From positions 1 through 12,326 of the forward strand of contig DOEC01000022.1 of the NCBI GenBank assembly GCA_003524085.1: 12,326 nt of DNA. Direction: 5' to 3'. Source of the stretch: Bacillota bacterium. GTDB lineage: Bacteria > Bacillota_I > Bacilli_A > RF39 > UBA660. Below the pieces are notes generated by a model, which was given only the letters and a program-made list of their open reading frames with translations, was not told the origin of the DNA and made no database searches. This document shows positions 1-6,615 of this stretch, in pieces. A program made the position numbers and the translations under genes. Numbering within the stretch: the stretch's first letter is position 1; the number at the start of each line of letters is the position of its first letter.

Positions 1-713
1 TTTATGTTTTGAAGATAGATATTAGTAAATATTTTTATAATATTAATCATGAAATACTTTTAGATATGGTTAAAGAAAAAATTAAGGACAAGGAAGTAAT
101 TAGTTTTCTTTCTTATATTTTAGATAGTACTAATTTAGAATATGTTAATAATGATATTAGAAGAGTGGTTAGTAGTGAAAAGTTTAGAGTGAGTAAGAAA
201 AATATTAGTGAGTTTGAAAAGAAAAAGTTATATAGTGAACTTGATAGTATTCCTACATATAAAAGTGGGTATGGCTTACCCATAGGTAACTACAGTAGTC
301 AAATACTTGCTGTTTTTTATTTAAATAAGGTAGATCATTTTATTAAAGAAGTTCTTGGGTGTAAGTATTATATTAGGTATATGGATGATTTAGTTATAAT
401 GGATACGGATAAAGAAAAGTTAAAGAGTTTTTTTAGTAAAGTAAGTGAGTATATTAGTTCTTTTGATTTGGTAGTTAATAAGAAAAGTGGTATTTATAAA
501 TTAAAAGAAGGGATAAACTTTTTAGGTTATAATTTTAAAGTAAGTAAAGGTATGGTTATTAGGTATAGAAGTGATACTATTAAAAGAGTGAAAAAGAAAC
601 TTAAGTGTTTGAGAGTGTATGATAGTGAAATGTATAATAAGAGTTATGCTAGTTATAAAGGGTATTTTATTATGTGTAATACTAGTGTTAGAGACAAGTA
701 TTTAAGTGAATAG
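1..713 (+). CDS. Reverse transcriptase, 5'-truncated, DGR-like
   Basis: RNA-directed DNA polymerase whose N-terminus lies off the window. The frame stays open to base 3 (codons TAT GTT TTG), so the TTG at 9 is not a start; the sequence reads into the family motif LKIDISKYFYNINHEIL (palm motif A region with a catalytic Asp). Further on are GLPIGNYSSQ, the catalytic YIRYMDD box (nt 376-396 region), a NFLGYNF motif and a C-terminal SYKGYF segment. In family knowledge, I-G-x-x-x-S-Q with a plain L-P before it and the S-Y/W-x-G C-terminal motif fit diversity-generating retroelement (DGR) or related 'unknown group' RTs better than group II intron RTs, which carry QG and a maturase domain; no maturase or HNH domain is present. 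No template or variable repeat is visible downstream, and these usually lie upstream, off the window. Serines are mostly AGT, as in the resident genes. The RT call is firm; the DGR assignment is inference. Confidence 0.85.
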   Translation, partial: YVLKIDISKYFYNINHEILLDMVKEKIKDKEVISFLSYILDSTNLEYVNNDIRRVVSSEKFRVSKKNISEFEKKKLYSELDSIPTYKSGYGLPIGNYSSQILAVFYLNKVDHFIKEVLGCKYYIRYMDDLVIMDTDKEKLKSFFSKVSEYISSFDLVVNKKSGIYKLKEGINFLGYNFKVSKGMVIRYRSDTIKRVKKKLKCLRVYDSEMYNKSYASYKGYFIMCNTSVRDKYLSE

Positions 714-718
714 TAAAT

Positions 719-752
719 GTAAATTTGCCTTTTTTATTTCAGCCAAATTTAC
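719..752 (+). other. Hairpin after the reverse transcriptase gene
   Basis: A 9-bp perfect inverted repeat, GTAAATTTG at 719-727 and CAAATTTAC at 744-752, spans a T-rich loop right after the RT stop codon. It is followed by a small CAGT/ACTG hairpin (753-765) but no T-tract, so it is not a standard terminator. It may stabilise the mRNA 3' end. Confidence 0.35.
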
Positions 753-785
753 CAGTGAGAAACTGAAAAATTAAAATAAACTAAC

Positions 786-807
786 GAAAGGATATGCTTT
801 CTTTTTT
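786..807 (+). terminator. Weak intrinsic terminator upstream of folD
   Basis: GAAAG (786-790) and CTTTC (797-801) form a 5-bp stem with a 6-nt loop, followed directly by six T's. The short stem makes it weak. It would separate the reverse transcriptase unit from folD. Confidence 0.4.
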
Positions 808-817
808 CTTGGGAATG

Positions 818-826
818 TGATATTAT
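818..826 (+). promoter_or_regulatory. Extended -10 promoter for folD
   Basis: TGATATTAT is a TGn extended -10 followed by TATTAT (821-826). No convincing -35 lies 17 bp upstream, as is usual for extended -10 promoters. The predicted transcript would start near 833, giving a leader of only about 12 nt that is mostly ribosome binding site. The same box occurs before the lipoteichoic acid synthase and gatC genes. Confidence 0.5.
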
Positions 827-844
827 AGTTTAGGAGGGTATGAA

Positions 845-1675
845 ATGATAATTGATGGAAAGAAAGTAAGAGAAGATAAATTAAGGGATTTGAAAGCGAG
901 AATTGATGCGTTAGATAAAAAACTGACTTTGGTTGTTGTTAAAGTGGGAAATGATGAGGCAAGCGGGGCGTACGTTAAACAAAAAGAGCGTCTTGCTAAA
1001 GAACTTGGTGTAAACTTTATCAGTAGGGTGCTACCAAGTGATGTGACTGAGAGTGAGTTAATTAGTGTGATAAATGAATATAATATGGACAAACTAGTAA
1101 ACGGAATAATTGTCCAGTTACCTTTACCAAAACATATTAATGAAACTAGAATAATTAATTCTATTGATGTCAATAAAGATGTGGACGGACTAACTATATT
1201 GAATACTGGTAAACTATTTCAAAATATGGATACACTGGTTAGTTGTACATCTAGAGGGATAATTGATATGCTTGACTATTATAATATTAAAGTAAGTGGA
1301 AAGAATGCTGTGGTAATTGGAAGAAGTTTATTAGTGGGGAAACCTGTTAGTATGTTACTTAATAATAGAAATGCTACTGTTACAATGTGTCATTCTAAAA
1401 CAGAAAATCTTAGTGAGATAACTAGGAAGGCTGATATAATTGTAATTGCAATAGGTGTACCTAACTTTTTGACAAGTGATATGGTTAAAGAGGGTGCAGT
1501 TGTAATTGATGTTGGAATTAACAGAGTTAATGGTAAACTCGTTGGAGATGCAGCTTTTGAGGAGTTAAAAGAAAAATGTTCTTACATCACACCAGTACCT
1601 GGTGGTGTTGGACAGATGACAGTATATGAGTTATATGAGAACGTTTATAAAACTTTAAAATTAAAGAATATGTAA
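845..1675 (+). CDS. folD: Bifunctional 5,10-methylene-THF dehydrogenase / 5,10-methenyl-THF cyclohydrolase
   Basis: Interconverts 5,10-methylene-THF, 5,10-methenyl-THF and 10-formyl-THF with NADP(H), supplying one-carbon units for purines and fMet-tRNA in the cytosol. At 276 residues it is a full-length FolD. Visible marks are the SGAYVKQK catalytic stretch (S40, Y43, K47 match the human Ser-Tyr-Lys set), GIIVQLPLP (88-96, Gln91), DVNKDVDG (108-115, Asp114), the Rossmann-like dinucleotide segment VVIGRSLLVGKP (156-167), IDVGIN (221-226) and the C-terminal PVPGGVGQMT (250-259). Unusually, the family PCTPxG motif reads SCTSRG (133-138) and PGGVGPMT reads PGGVGQMT, so three conserved prolines are replaced. 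The start is ATG 845 with AGGAGGG at 832-838. The gene is a single unit bounded by terminators. Confidence 0.97.
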   Translation: MIIDGKKVREDKLRDLKARIDALDKKLTLVVVKVGNDEASGAYVKQKERLAKELGVNFISRVLPSDVTESELISVINEYNMDKLVNGIIVQLPLPKHINETRIINSIDVNKDVDGLTILNTGKLFQNMDTLVSCTSRGIIDMLDYYNIKVSGKNAVVIGRSLLVGKPVSMLLNNRNATVTMCHSKTENLSEITRKADIIVIAIGVPNFLTSDMVKEGAVVIDVGINRVNGKLVGDAAFEELKEKCSYITPVPGGVGQMTVYELYENVYKTLKLKNM

Positions 1676-1701
1676 AGGAAGTGTAATAACTTTCTTTTTT
1701 T
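1675..1701 (+). terminator. Intrinsic terminator of folD
   Basis: AAGGAAGT (1675-1682) pairs with ACTTTCTT (1689-1696) in an 8-bp stem with one G-T wobble and a 6-nt loop, running into a T-tract to 1701. It overlaps the last base of the folD stop codon. Confidence 0.75.
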
Positions 1702-1726
1702 GTTTACAAAATATAATAAATATAAT
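1700..1726 (+). promoter_or_regulatory. Possible promoter of the DUF1003 unit
   Basis: TTGTTT (1700-1705) and TATAAT (1721-1726) are separated by 15 bp, which is short. A second TATAAT lies at 1712-1717, so the exact element is uncertain in this A/T-only stretch. It would give a short leader of about 16 nt before ATG 1749. Confidence 0.35.
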
Positions 1727-1748
1727 AATATTAAAATAGGTGATATTT

Positions 1749-2252
1749 ATGGATAAAAATAGAAAAAAAGAAATAGTAAAAATGCTTTTAAATCAGAATA
1801 TAAATACAGAAGATGAAGACGAATTAATTGACCTTTTGGTTGATAAATCTATTGCAATGGATGTGGATAAGGCAGATAAAGATAATGAAAAGTTTGGTGA
1901 TAAAGTAGCAGATAAACTAACTGAAATTGCAGGCTCTTGGAGCTTTATTATTGGTTTTAGTTTGTTCTTAGTTATATGGGTACTTTTAAATGTATATGTG
2001 TTTGTTAATTTAGACCCATACCCATTCGTATTTTTAAACTTACTACTTAGTTGTATCGCAGCTTTACAAGCTCCTGTAATTATGATGAGTCAAAATAGAA
2101 GTGCTAAAAAAGATAGCATGAGAAGTAAGAATGATTATAAGACTGACTTAAAAAGTGAATTAATATTAGAAGACTTACATGATAAAATGGATACTATACT
2201 TAAAAATCAAAAGAAGATATTAAGTAAACTGGAGGATGATAAAAATGAATGA
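1749..2252 (+). CDS. DUF1003 family small membrane protein
   Basis: A 167-residue protein of the DUF1003 family; its biochemical role is not established. After a charged, Asp/Glu/Lys-rich N-terminal stretch (about 1-50) comes a DKVADKLTEIAGSW lead-in, then two hydrophobic segments: one at about 65-86 and a second at about 95-113 carrying the family signature FLNLLLSCIAALQAPVIMMSQNR. The family arrangement is two membrane helices joined by a short Asp-Pro loop. The C-terminus is a charged, probably helical tail. The start is ATG 1749 with AGGTGA at 1738-1743; the in-frame GTG at 1740 lies inside that ribosome binding site and is rejected. It overlaps the next gene by 8 bp, so the two are probably translationally coupled. 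Confidence 0.88.
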   Translation: MDKNRKKEIVKMLLNQNINTEDEDELIDLLVDKSIAMDVDKADKDNEKFGDKVADKLTEIAGSWSFIIGFSLFLVIWVLLNVYVFVNLDPYPFVFLNLLLSCIAALQAPVIMMSQNRSAKKDSMRSKNDYKTDLKSELILEDLHDKMDTILKNQKKILSKLEDDKNE

Positions 2253-3135
2253 TATAGAAATAAAATTAGAGCATTTTTTTGCATTTGATGCTAGAATAAA
2301 AAAACAATTATTAGATTTAGCTCCTAAAGAAGAGTATTCTTATAATGAAGAAAGTCTAATTAAATATTATGATCTTTTATATGATGGAATTAAAGATATT
2401 GAAGTTGAAGTCACATCTATATTAAAAGATTTAAATTTAGAGTATGCATTAGATAAAGTAAATACTATATTTAATCTTTTAAAAGAAAATATAACTATTG
2501 GAAATATAAGTATTAATAGATTAGAGCATTTATATAAAATATGTTTTTCTAACATGAGAAGTGAGACAGTTGATTATATAAAAGCAAATAGTGTAGGGTA
2601 TAGTAATATGTCTTTAGTTAATTTGCTTGATAAATGTACAAGTTTAAACGAAATACTTCACGCTATTCATTCTTATATACTTAATAATGAGAATCTTTTA
2701 GAAAGTGTACCTAAAGTTGCTTCTAAAATGACAAAGTATGATTATCCAATTACTTTATATGGAACTAAGACACAAATGAGTGAGATTATATTTAATATGT
2801 TTCCAACAGATAGTAATGTTGGGTATACTGATATTGTAAGTTTTGATAAAAGTAATAAAATACTTATGTTGATAAGAGATTTAGGTCATGCACTTAGTAT
2901 TGAAATAGATGTTAATAGAAGTGATATTACTGTAAGGTATCATATACCAAAGTTATGTAATATATGTATGATTAATAAGTTAAAAGGAATAAATAAAATT
3001 AGAGAAGATGCTGATATTTTCAGTGGGGCTAATGGTATGTTTGTGACTACCAAGGAAGAATTTGTAAATGACTTATTTAACTTTATTAATATGGTTCCAA
3101 CAGATTCAGATATGGAAATAAATAGAACAATATAA
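2245..3135 (+). CDS. Unrecognised cytoplasmic protein coupled to the DUF1003 gene
   Basis: I do not recognise the family. The 296-residue product has no signal peptide and no membrane segment. The N-terminal half (to about 160) is rich in Leu, Ile, Lys and Glu and looks all-helical. The C-terminal half (about 165-285) looks mixed alpha/beta, with strand-like runs (KILMLIRDLGHALSIEID, DITVRYHI) and a PKLCNICMINKLKGINKI stretch holding two cysteines three residues apart; a lone Cys pair is not enough to claim metal binding. The start is ATG 2245, 9 nt after GGAGG (2231-2235); the in-frame ATG at 2236 abuts the GGAGG and could not use it. It overlaps the DUF1003 gene by 8 bp and ends at a strong terminator, so the two form one unit. 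AGT-rich serine usage is host-like. Confidence 0.75.
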   Translation: MNDIEIKLEHFFAFDARIKKQLLDLAPKEEYSYNEESLIKYYDLLYDGIKDIEVEVTSILKDLNLEYALDKVNTIFNLLKENITIGNISINRLEHLYKICFSNMRSETVDYIKANSVGYSNMSLVNLLDKCTSLNEILHAIHSYILNNENLLESVPKVASKMTKYDYPITLYGTKTQMSEIIFNMFPTDSNVGYTDIVSFDKSNKILMLIRDLGHALSIEIDVNRSDITVRYHIPKLCNICMINKLKGINKIREDADIFSGANGMFVTTKEEFVNDLFNFINMVPTDSDMEINRTI

Positions 3136-3159
3136 GCGTGTTTGCTTGTATTTTTTTTT
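3129..3159 (+). terminator. Intrinsic terminator of the DUF1003 unit
   Basis: AATATAAGC (3129-3137) pairs with GCTTGTATT (3144-3152) in a 9-bp stem with one wobble and a 6-nt loop, followed by T's to 3159. It overlaps the stop codon of the upstream gene. Confidence 0.8.
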
Positions 3160-3165
3160 ACTTAA

Positions 3166-3174
3166 TGGTAGAAT
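3166..3174 (+). promoter_or_regulatory. Possible extended -10 promoter before the DUF1016 gene
   Basis: TGGTAGAAT fits a TGn extended -10. The predicted start near 3181 would leave a leader of about 70 nt. The rest of the 114-bp gap between genes (3136-3249) holds only the terminator and A/T-rich sequence; no LexA-type GAAC-N4-GTTC operator is seen. Confidence 0.35.
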
Positions 3175-3249
3175 ACTATGTGTATTAATCTTTAAGTGAA
3201 AGAATAAAATTAATATTTTGTTTAATTATAAAGGAGAAAGGAGAATATC

Positions 3250-4299
3250 ATGAAAAAAGATGGTAATATAATTTTAAATGATAATGAAATACTTGAAATT
3301 GACAATCTCTATAAAGACATAAAAGAGAAAATTGTTAATTCAAGAACTAAGATGTTAAAACAAATAGATACAACAATGGTAGAAGTTTATTGGTATGTAG
3401 GTAAGATAACATCAGAATTATATATTAAGTCAAGTGATGGGATATATGGAAAACGAATAATTAATGCTTTATCTAAAAAGCTAATAAAAGATTTCGGTAA
3501 TGGTTTTTCAGAGGTTTCAATAAGGAGAATGCGCAGATTTTATGAGTGTTATCCAATTTGGTCGGCAGTGCCGACCGAATTGTCTTGGTCACATTTTCAA
3601 GAATTAATTAGAATAGACAGAAAAGAAGAAAGAGATTTTTATGAAACTGAGTCAATTAAATCAAATTGGGGATATAGAGAATTGGGTCGTCAAATTAATA
3701 CTAAATTATATGACAGATATTTAATTTCGCCAAATAAAGAAATAATTATGCTTGAATCAAAAAAGGGCAAAATTGAAAAACAACCCGAGGAGTTACTAAA
3801 AAGTCCATATATTTTTGAATTTGCTGGCTTAAAGGAAAACAAAAATTATTTAGAAAGTGATTTAGAAGAATCATTACTAAACCATTTAACAGAGTTTTTG
3901 CTGGAATTAGGACGTGGGTTCTCGTTTGTTGCTAGTCAACAAAGATTAAAAATTGGTTCAGAATATTACTACCCTGATTTAGTGTTTTATAACCGTTTGG
4001 CAAGATGTTTTGTAATAATAGACTTAAAGATTGGAAAGTTGTCACATCAAGATATTGGACAAATGCAAATGTATGTTAACTATTACAAAAAAACTCAAAT
4101 GATTGATGGAGAAAATGAACCTATTGGAATACTTTTGTGTGCAGATAAGGATGATGCGGTTGTAGAGATGACACTTGGAGATAATGTAAAAAATATTTAT
4201 GCTTCTAAATATTTGACATATATGCCTTCAAGAGAAGAACTAATAAAAATAATTAAAGACGAAAAAGAGTTATTTGAACTTTCAAAGGAAGAATTATAA
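3250..4299 (+). CDS. YhcG/DUF1016 family PDDEXK nuclease
   Basis: A 349-residue member of the DUF1016 (YhcG-like) family of predicted PDDEXK nucleases, often found near restriction-modification loci and mobile DNA. The N-terminal DUF1016 domain (about 17-155) shows VYWYVGK, the YGKRIINALSKKL repeat region and the family signature LSWSHFQELIRI (111-122). The C-terminal nuclease domain (about 180-330) shows ESDLEESLLNHL, FVASQQRL, YYPDLVFYN (Asp243), IDLKIGKL (D258-x-K260) and HQDIGQMQMYVNYY, giving the D...D-x-K catalytic pattern. Start ATG 3250 has a doubled ribosome binding site (AAGGAG at 3231 and 3238). No methylase, specificity or toxin partner lies nearby. Serines are mainly TCA (about 14 of 25) against AGT in all neighbours, suggesting recent acquisition. 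The gene ends 18 bp before uvrB. The family call is firm; the target is unknown. Confidence 0.92.
   Translation: MKKDGNIILNDNEILEIDNLYKDIKEKIVNSRTKMLKQIDTTMVEVYWYVGKITSELYIKSSDGIYGKRIINALSKKLIKDFGNGFSEVSIRRMRRFYECYPIWSAVPTELSWSHFQELIRIDRKEERDFYETESIKSNWGYRELGRQINTKLYDRYLISPNKEIIMLESKKGKIEKQPEELLKSPYIFEFAGLKENKNYLESDLEESLLNHLTEFLLELGRGFSFVASQQRLKIGSEYYYPDLVFYNRLARCFVIIDLKIGKLSHQDIGQMQMYVNYYKKTQMIDGENEPIGILLCADKDDAVVEMTLGDNVKNIYASKYLTYMPSREELIKIIKDEKELFELSKEEL
3554..3582. repeat. GC-rich 29-bp palindrome inside the DUF1016 gene
   Basis: The core is GGTCGGCA (3560-3567), one central G, and TGCCGACC (3569-3576), a perfect 8-bp inverted repeat. After one T/G position it continues as CAATT (3554-3558) and AATTG (3578-3582). 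It encodes residues 102-111, immediately before the conserved LSWSHF motif. It is the most GC-rich patch I see in the window, apart from the terminal G run. As RNA it would form a very stable hairpin within the coding region. Confidence 0.8.
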
Positions 4300-4302
4300 A
4301 AT
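4274..4302 (+). promoter_or_regulatory. Possible uvrB promoter at the 3' end of the DUF1016 gene
   Basis: TTGAAC (4274-4279), a 17-bp gap and TAAAAT (4297-4302) resemble a sigma-70 promoter overlapping the DUF1016 stop codon. The start would fall near 4307-4309, barely keeping the GGAGGA site, so it is marginal. Other genes here also have very short leaders. Otherwise uvrB depends on readthrough from the nuclease gene. Confidence 0.3.
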
Positions 4303-4317
4303 GTATGGAGGAATGTT

Positions 4318-6270
4318 ATGTTTAATTTAGTTAGTAAATTTAGTCCAAGTGGTGACCAACCAAAAGCTATAAAAGAGCTTGTAAATGGTGTTAATGAAAA
4401 TAAAAAATATCAAGTATTACTAGGCGCTACTGGAACAGGTAAAACTTTTACAATAGCAAATGTTATAAAAGAAACTAATAAACCAACTTTAGTGCTTGCT
4501 CATAATAAAACACTTGCTGGACAGTTGTATTCTGAATTAAAAGAATTGTTTCCTGATAACCGAGTTGAGTACTTTGTTTCTTATTACGACTACTACCAAC
4601 CAGAAGCTTATGTACCAAGTAAAGACTTATATATTGAAAAAGATTCTTCAATTAACGACGAGATAGACGAGCTTAGACATGCTGCAACTAGTAGTTTACT
4701 TAAAAGAAGAGACGTAATAGTAGTAGCAAGTGTTTCATGTATATATGGTATAGGAGAAGTAGAAGAATACAAAAATAAAATGCTTTCTTTATCAGTGGGA
4801 GACACTATTGATAGAGACGAGTTATTAACTAAATTAGTAGATATGCTTTATGAGAGGAGTACACTTGACTTTAAACGTGGTACCTTTAGAGCGCATGGAG
4901 ACACTATAGAAATAATTCCAGTATATGAAAGAAAAAATGGTATTAGAATAGAATTATTTGGAGACGAAGTAGATAGAATAAGCGAGTTTGACACATTAAC
5001 TGGTGTTATATTAAAAGATATGAAAAACGTTAGTTTATTTCCAGCAAGCCATTTCGTTGTTGGAGACGAAAAACTAAAAGAGGCTATTAGAAGAATAGAA
5101 AGAGAGTTAAAAACTAGACTAGAAGAATTAGATAAAGAAGGAAAACTAGTTGAAAAAGAAAGACTTAAGCAAAGAACTATGTATGATATAGAAATGCTTA
5201 AGGAAACTGGATTTTGCCATGGAATAGAAAACTATAGTAGACATATGGCTCTTAGGGAAGAAGGCGAAACCCCTACAACTTTGATGGATTTCTTTCCGGA
5301 CGATTACTTACTTGTGGTAGATGAAAGTCACGTTACTTTGCCACAAGTTAGAGGAATGTATAATGGAGATAGAATGAGAAAAACTACACTTGTTGACTAT
5401 GGCTTTAGACTTCCAAGTGCGTTAGACAATAGACCATTAAAGTTTGACGAGTTCATAAGTAAAATTAATCAAGCAATATTTGTAAGTGCAACTCCGGGAG
5501 ATTATGAGTTAGAACTAGTTAATAATAAGTGCGTTGAACAAATAATAAGACCAACTGGACTACTTGACCCAATCATTGAAGTTAGAAAAACTGAAGGACA
5601 AATAGATAACTTAATTGGCGAAATTAACGAAAGAATTAAAAAGAATGAAAGAGTACTTATTACTACTTTAACAATTAGAATGGCTGAAGAATTAACAAAC
5701 TACTTAAAAGAAGTTGGTATTAAAGTAACTTACTTACATAATGAAATTAAAACATTAGAAAGAATGAATATTATAAGAAATCTACGGTTAGGAGTGATAG
5801 ATGTAGTTGTAGGAATTAACTTGTTAAGAGAAGGAATAGATATTCCGGAAGTTAGTTTAATTGCTATAATGGATGCTGATAAACAAGGTTTCTTAAGAAG
5901 TACAAGAAGTCTTATACAAACTATTGGAAGGTGTGCAAGAAATGCAAATGGACTTGTTATAATGTATGCTGATAAAAATAGTGACGCTATGAATGAAGCA
6001 ATTAGTGAAACTAAAAGAAGAAGAAGTGTACAAGAAGCTTACAATAAAGAACATGGTATTGTACCTAAAACTATAATTAAAGAAATAAGAGATAGCATTA
6101 GTAATTTTGAAACTTCTAAAGATAATAAAAAGACGAAACTTAGTCCTAAAGATAAAGAAAGTTTGATAAGAAACTTAGAAATTGAAATGAAGAAAGCAGC
6201 AAGTGAGTTAGATTTCGAGCGTGCTATGGAACTAAGGGATGCTATGTTTGAATTAAGTACTAGTGATTAA
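4318..6270 (+). CDS. uvrB: Excinuclease ABC subunit B
   Basis: The DNA-damage-verifying helicase-like subunit of nucleotide excision repair; it receives DNA from UvrA and positions UvrC for incision. At 650 residues it has standard length. Visible in order are GDQPKAI (12-18), Walker A GATGTGKT (36-43), the beta-hairpin region YYDYYQPEAYVP (89-100) that clamps DNA, Walker B/DESH (335-338), the RGMYNGDRMRK stretch (345-355), FVSATPGDYELE (388-399), the second RecA-like domain with VVVGINLLREGIDIPEVSL (496-514, 19 residues) and arginine-finger motif QTIGRCAR (534-541), and a C-terminal UVR motif (about 613-648) for UvrC/UvrA contact. Start ATG 4318 has GGAGGA at 4307-4312; a nearer ATG at 4313 is out of frame. 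uvrA does not follow. Codon use is host-like, unlike the adjoining nuclease gene. No LexA box is seen. Confidence 0.98.
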   Translation: MFNLVSKFSPSGDQPKAIKELVNGVNENKKYQVLLGATGTGKTFTIANVIKETNKPTLVLAHNKTLAGQLYSELKELFPDNRVEYFVSYYDYYQPEAYVPSKDLYIEKDSSINDEIDELRHAATSSLLKRRDVIVVASVSCIYGIGEVEEYKNKMLSLSVGDTIDRDELLTKLVDMLYERSTLDFKRGTFRAHGDTIEIIPVYERKNGIRIELFGDEVDRISEFDTLTGVILKDMKNVSLFPASHFVVGDEKLKEAIRRIERELKTRLEELDKEGKLVEKERLKQRTMYDIEMLKETGFCHGIENYSRHMALREEGETPTTLMDFFPDDYLLVVDESHVTLPQVRGMYNGDRMRKTTLVDYGFRLPSALDNRPLKFDEFISKINQAIFVSATPGDYELELVNNKCVEQIIRPTGLLDPIIEVRKTEGQIDNLIGEINERIKKNERVLITTLTIRMAEELTNYLKEVGIKVTYLHNEIKTLERMNIIRNLRLGVIDVVVGINLLREGIDIPEVSLIAIMDADKQGFLRSTRSLIQTIGRCARNANGLVIMYADKNSDAMNEAISETKRRRSVQEAYNKEHGIVPKTIIKEIRDSISNFETSKDNKKTKLSPKDKESLIRNLEIEMKKAASELDFERAMELRDAMFELSTSD

Positions 6271-6274
6271 AATA

Positions 6275-6310
6275 AAAAAATCAAATATTATAAATGGTAT
6301 TTGATTTTTT
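6275..6310 (+). terminator. Strong terminator of uvrB, symmetric
   Basis: A perfect 13-bp stem, left arm 6275-6287 (A6-TCAAATA) and right arm 6298-6310 (TATTTGA-T6), with a 10-nt loop. Flanking A and T runs let it act in both directions, insulating the small-RNA locus downstream. Confidence 0.88.
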
Positions 6311-6370
6311 ATGTGCTATTTTTTCTAAAGAAATGCATTTTTACTATAAATAATACAGTACAAAACGCAC

Positions 6371-6421
6371 AAAAAAATATTCGTTTTTTATATTGACATA
6401 ACTTACTACTTACGTTATAAT
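6371..6421 (+). promoter_or_regulatory. Consensus sigma-A promoter of the small membrane peptide gene
   Basis: TTGACA (6393-6398), exactly 17 bp, then TATAAT (6416-6421): both hexamers are perfect, the only such promoter in the window. An A-run then T-run tract (6371-6390) sits where an UP element would. Transcription should begin near A6428. The stretch 6311-6370 holds nothing further that I can identify. Confidence 0.85.
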
Positions 6422-6427
6422 GTTAAC

Positions 6428-6504
6428 ATGGAGCAGGAAGTGCTGGGTGTCTACTAACTTAAGTAAATCAGGGGAACTTGGTTGAAAAAAAGGAGGTGGT
6501 AATC
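6428..6504 (+). promoter_or_regulatory. Structured 5' leader of the peptide mRNA
   Basis: About 77 nt, far longer than other leaders here. It contains a small AGCA/TGCT hairpin (6433-6444 area) and ends with AAAGGAGGT (6489-6497), which matches the 16S rRNA 3' end fully. GGGTGTCTACT (6445-6455) can pair with 6636-6646 in the 3' untranslated region (8 Watson-Crick and 3 wobble pairs), and AAGGAG (6490-6495) can pair with CTCCTT (6659-6664). These two pairings cross each other, so they would be alternative folds or a pseudoknot. Such long-range closure is known in type I toxin mRNAs. Confidence 0.45.
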
Positions 6505-6615
6505 ATGAAGAAGAGGAAATTTATAATAAAAGTACTTAACAGATTGATTATCGTTTTAATAATACTAGCAATTATGTTAGTTATTATTAAAACAGACACT
6601 TACCCACTTGGGTAA
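6505..6615 (+). CDS. 36-residue single-helix membrane peptide, candidate type I toxin
   Basis: Too short for most gene callers. The product starts MKKRKFIIKVLNR (net strongly positive), has a hydrophobic Leu/Ile/Val stretch at about 14-28, and ends with a short polar tail KTDTYPLG. It would insert in the cytoplasmic membrane with its basic end inside. Evidence for expression is a consensus promoter, a perfect Shine-Dalgarno (AAAGGAGGT, with 8 nt between GGAGG and ATG) and a clean stop. Its last codons are overlapped by the terminator hairpin of a convergent antisense RNA, and the antisense unit covers its 3' end and 3' untranslated region. Size, topology and antisense layout match type I toxins such as TxpA/BsrG (Bacillus) or AapA (Helicobacter), but I see no sequence match to any of them. 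Alternative: a leader peptide affecting the downstream synthase gene. The ORF is well supported; toxicity is inference. Confidence 0.62.
   Translation: MKKRKFIIKVLNRLIIVLIILAIMLVIIKTDTYPLG

Noticed and set aside
9..11. TTG 9 as the reverse transcriptase start
   Set aside because: The frame is open upstream and the protein starts mid-motif, so the gene is truncated by the window edge.
714..844. A DGR template repeat just after the reverse transcriptase
   Set aside because: No second near-copy of this segment occurs in the window and no adenine-specific variation pattern can be seen; only hairpins and a weak terminator are present.
823..1173. Minus-strand open frame opposite folD, and similar ones opposite 2367-2555, 4608-4805, 8424-8627 and 11594-11788
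   Set aside because: Each lies fully inside a well-identified plus-strand gene, has no plausible ribosome binding site or family features, and is a composition shadow.
1740..1748. GTG 1740 as the start of the DUF1003 gene
   Set aside because: The GTG is part of the AGGTGA ribosome binding site serving ATG 1749.
2236..2244. ATG 2236 as the start of the unrecognised gene
   Set aside because: It touches the GGAGG with no spacer; ATG 2245 is 9 nt away from it.
3136..4317. An SOS (LexA) box controlling uvrB
   Set aside because: No GAAC-N4-GTTC-like operator is visible in either gap upstream of uvrB.
6428..6504. The peptide leader as a riboswitch, SRP RNA or 6S RNA
   Set aside because: I could not match it to any riboswitch or housekeeping RNA core; pairing with its own 3' untranslated region explains more of it.
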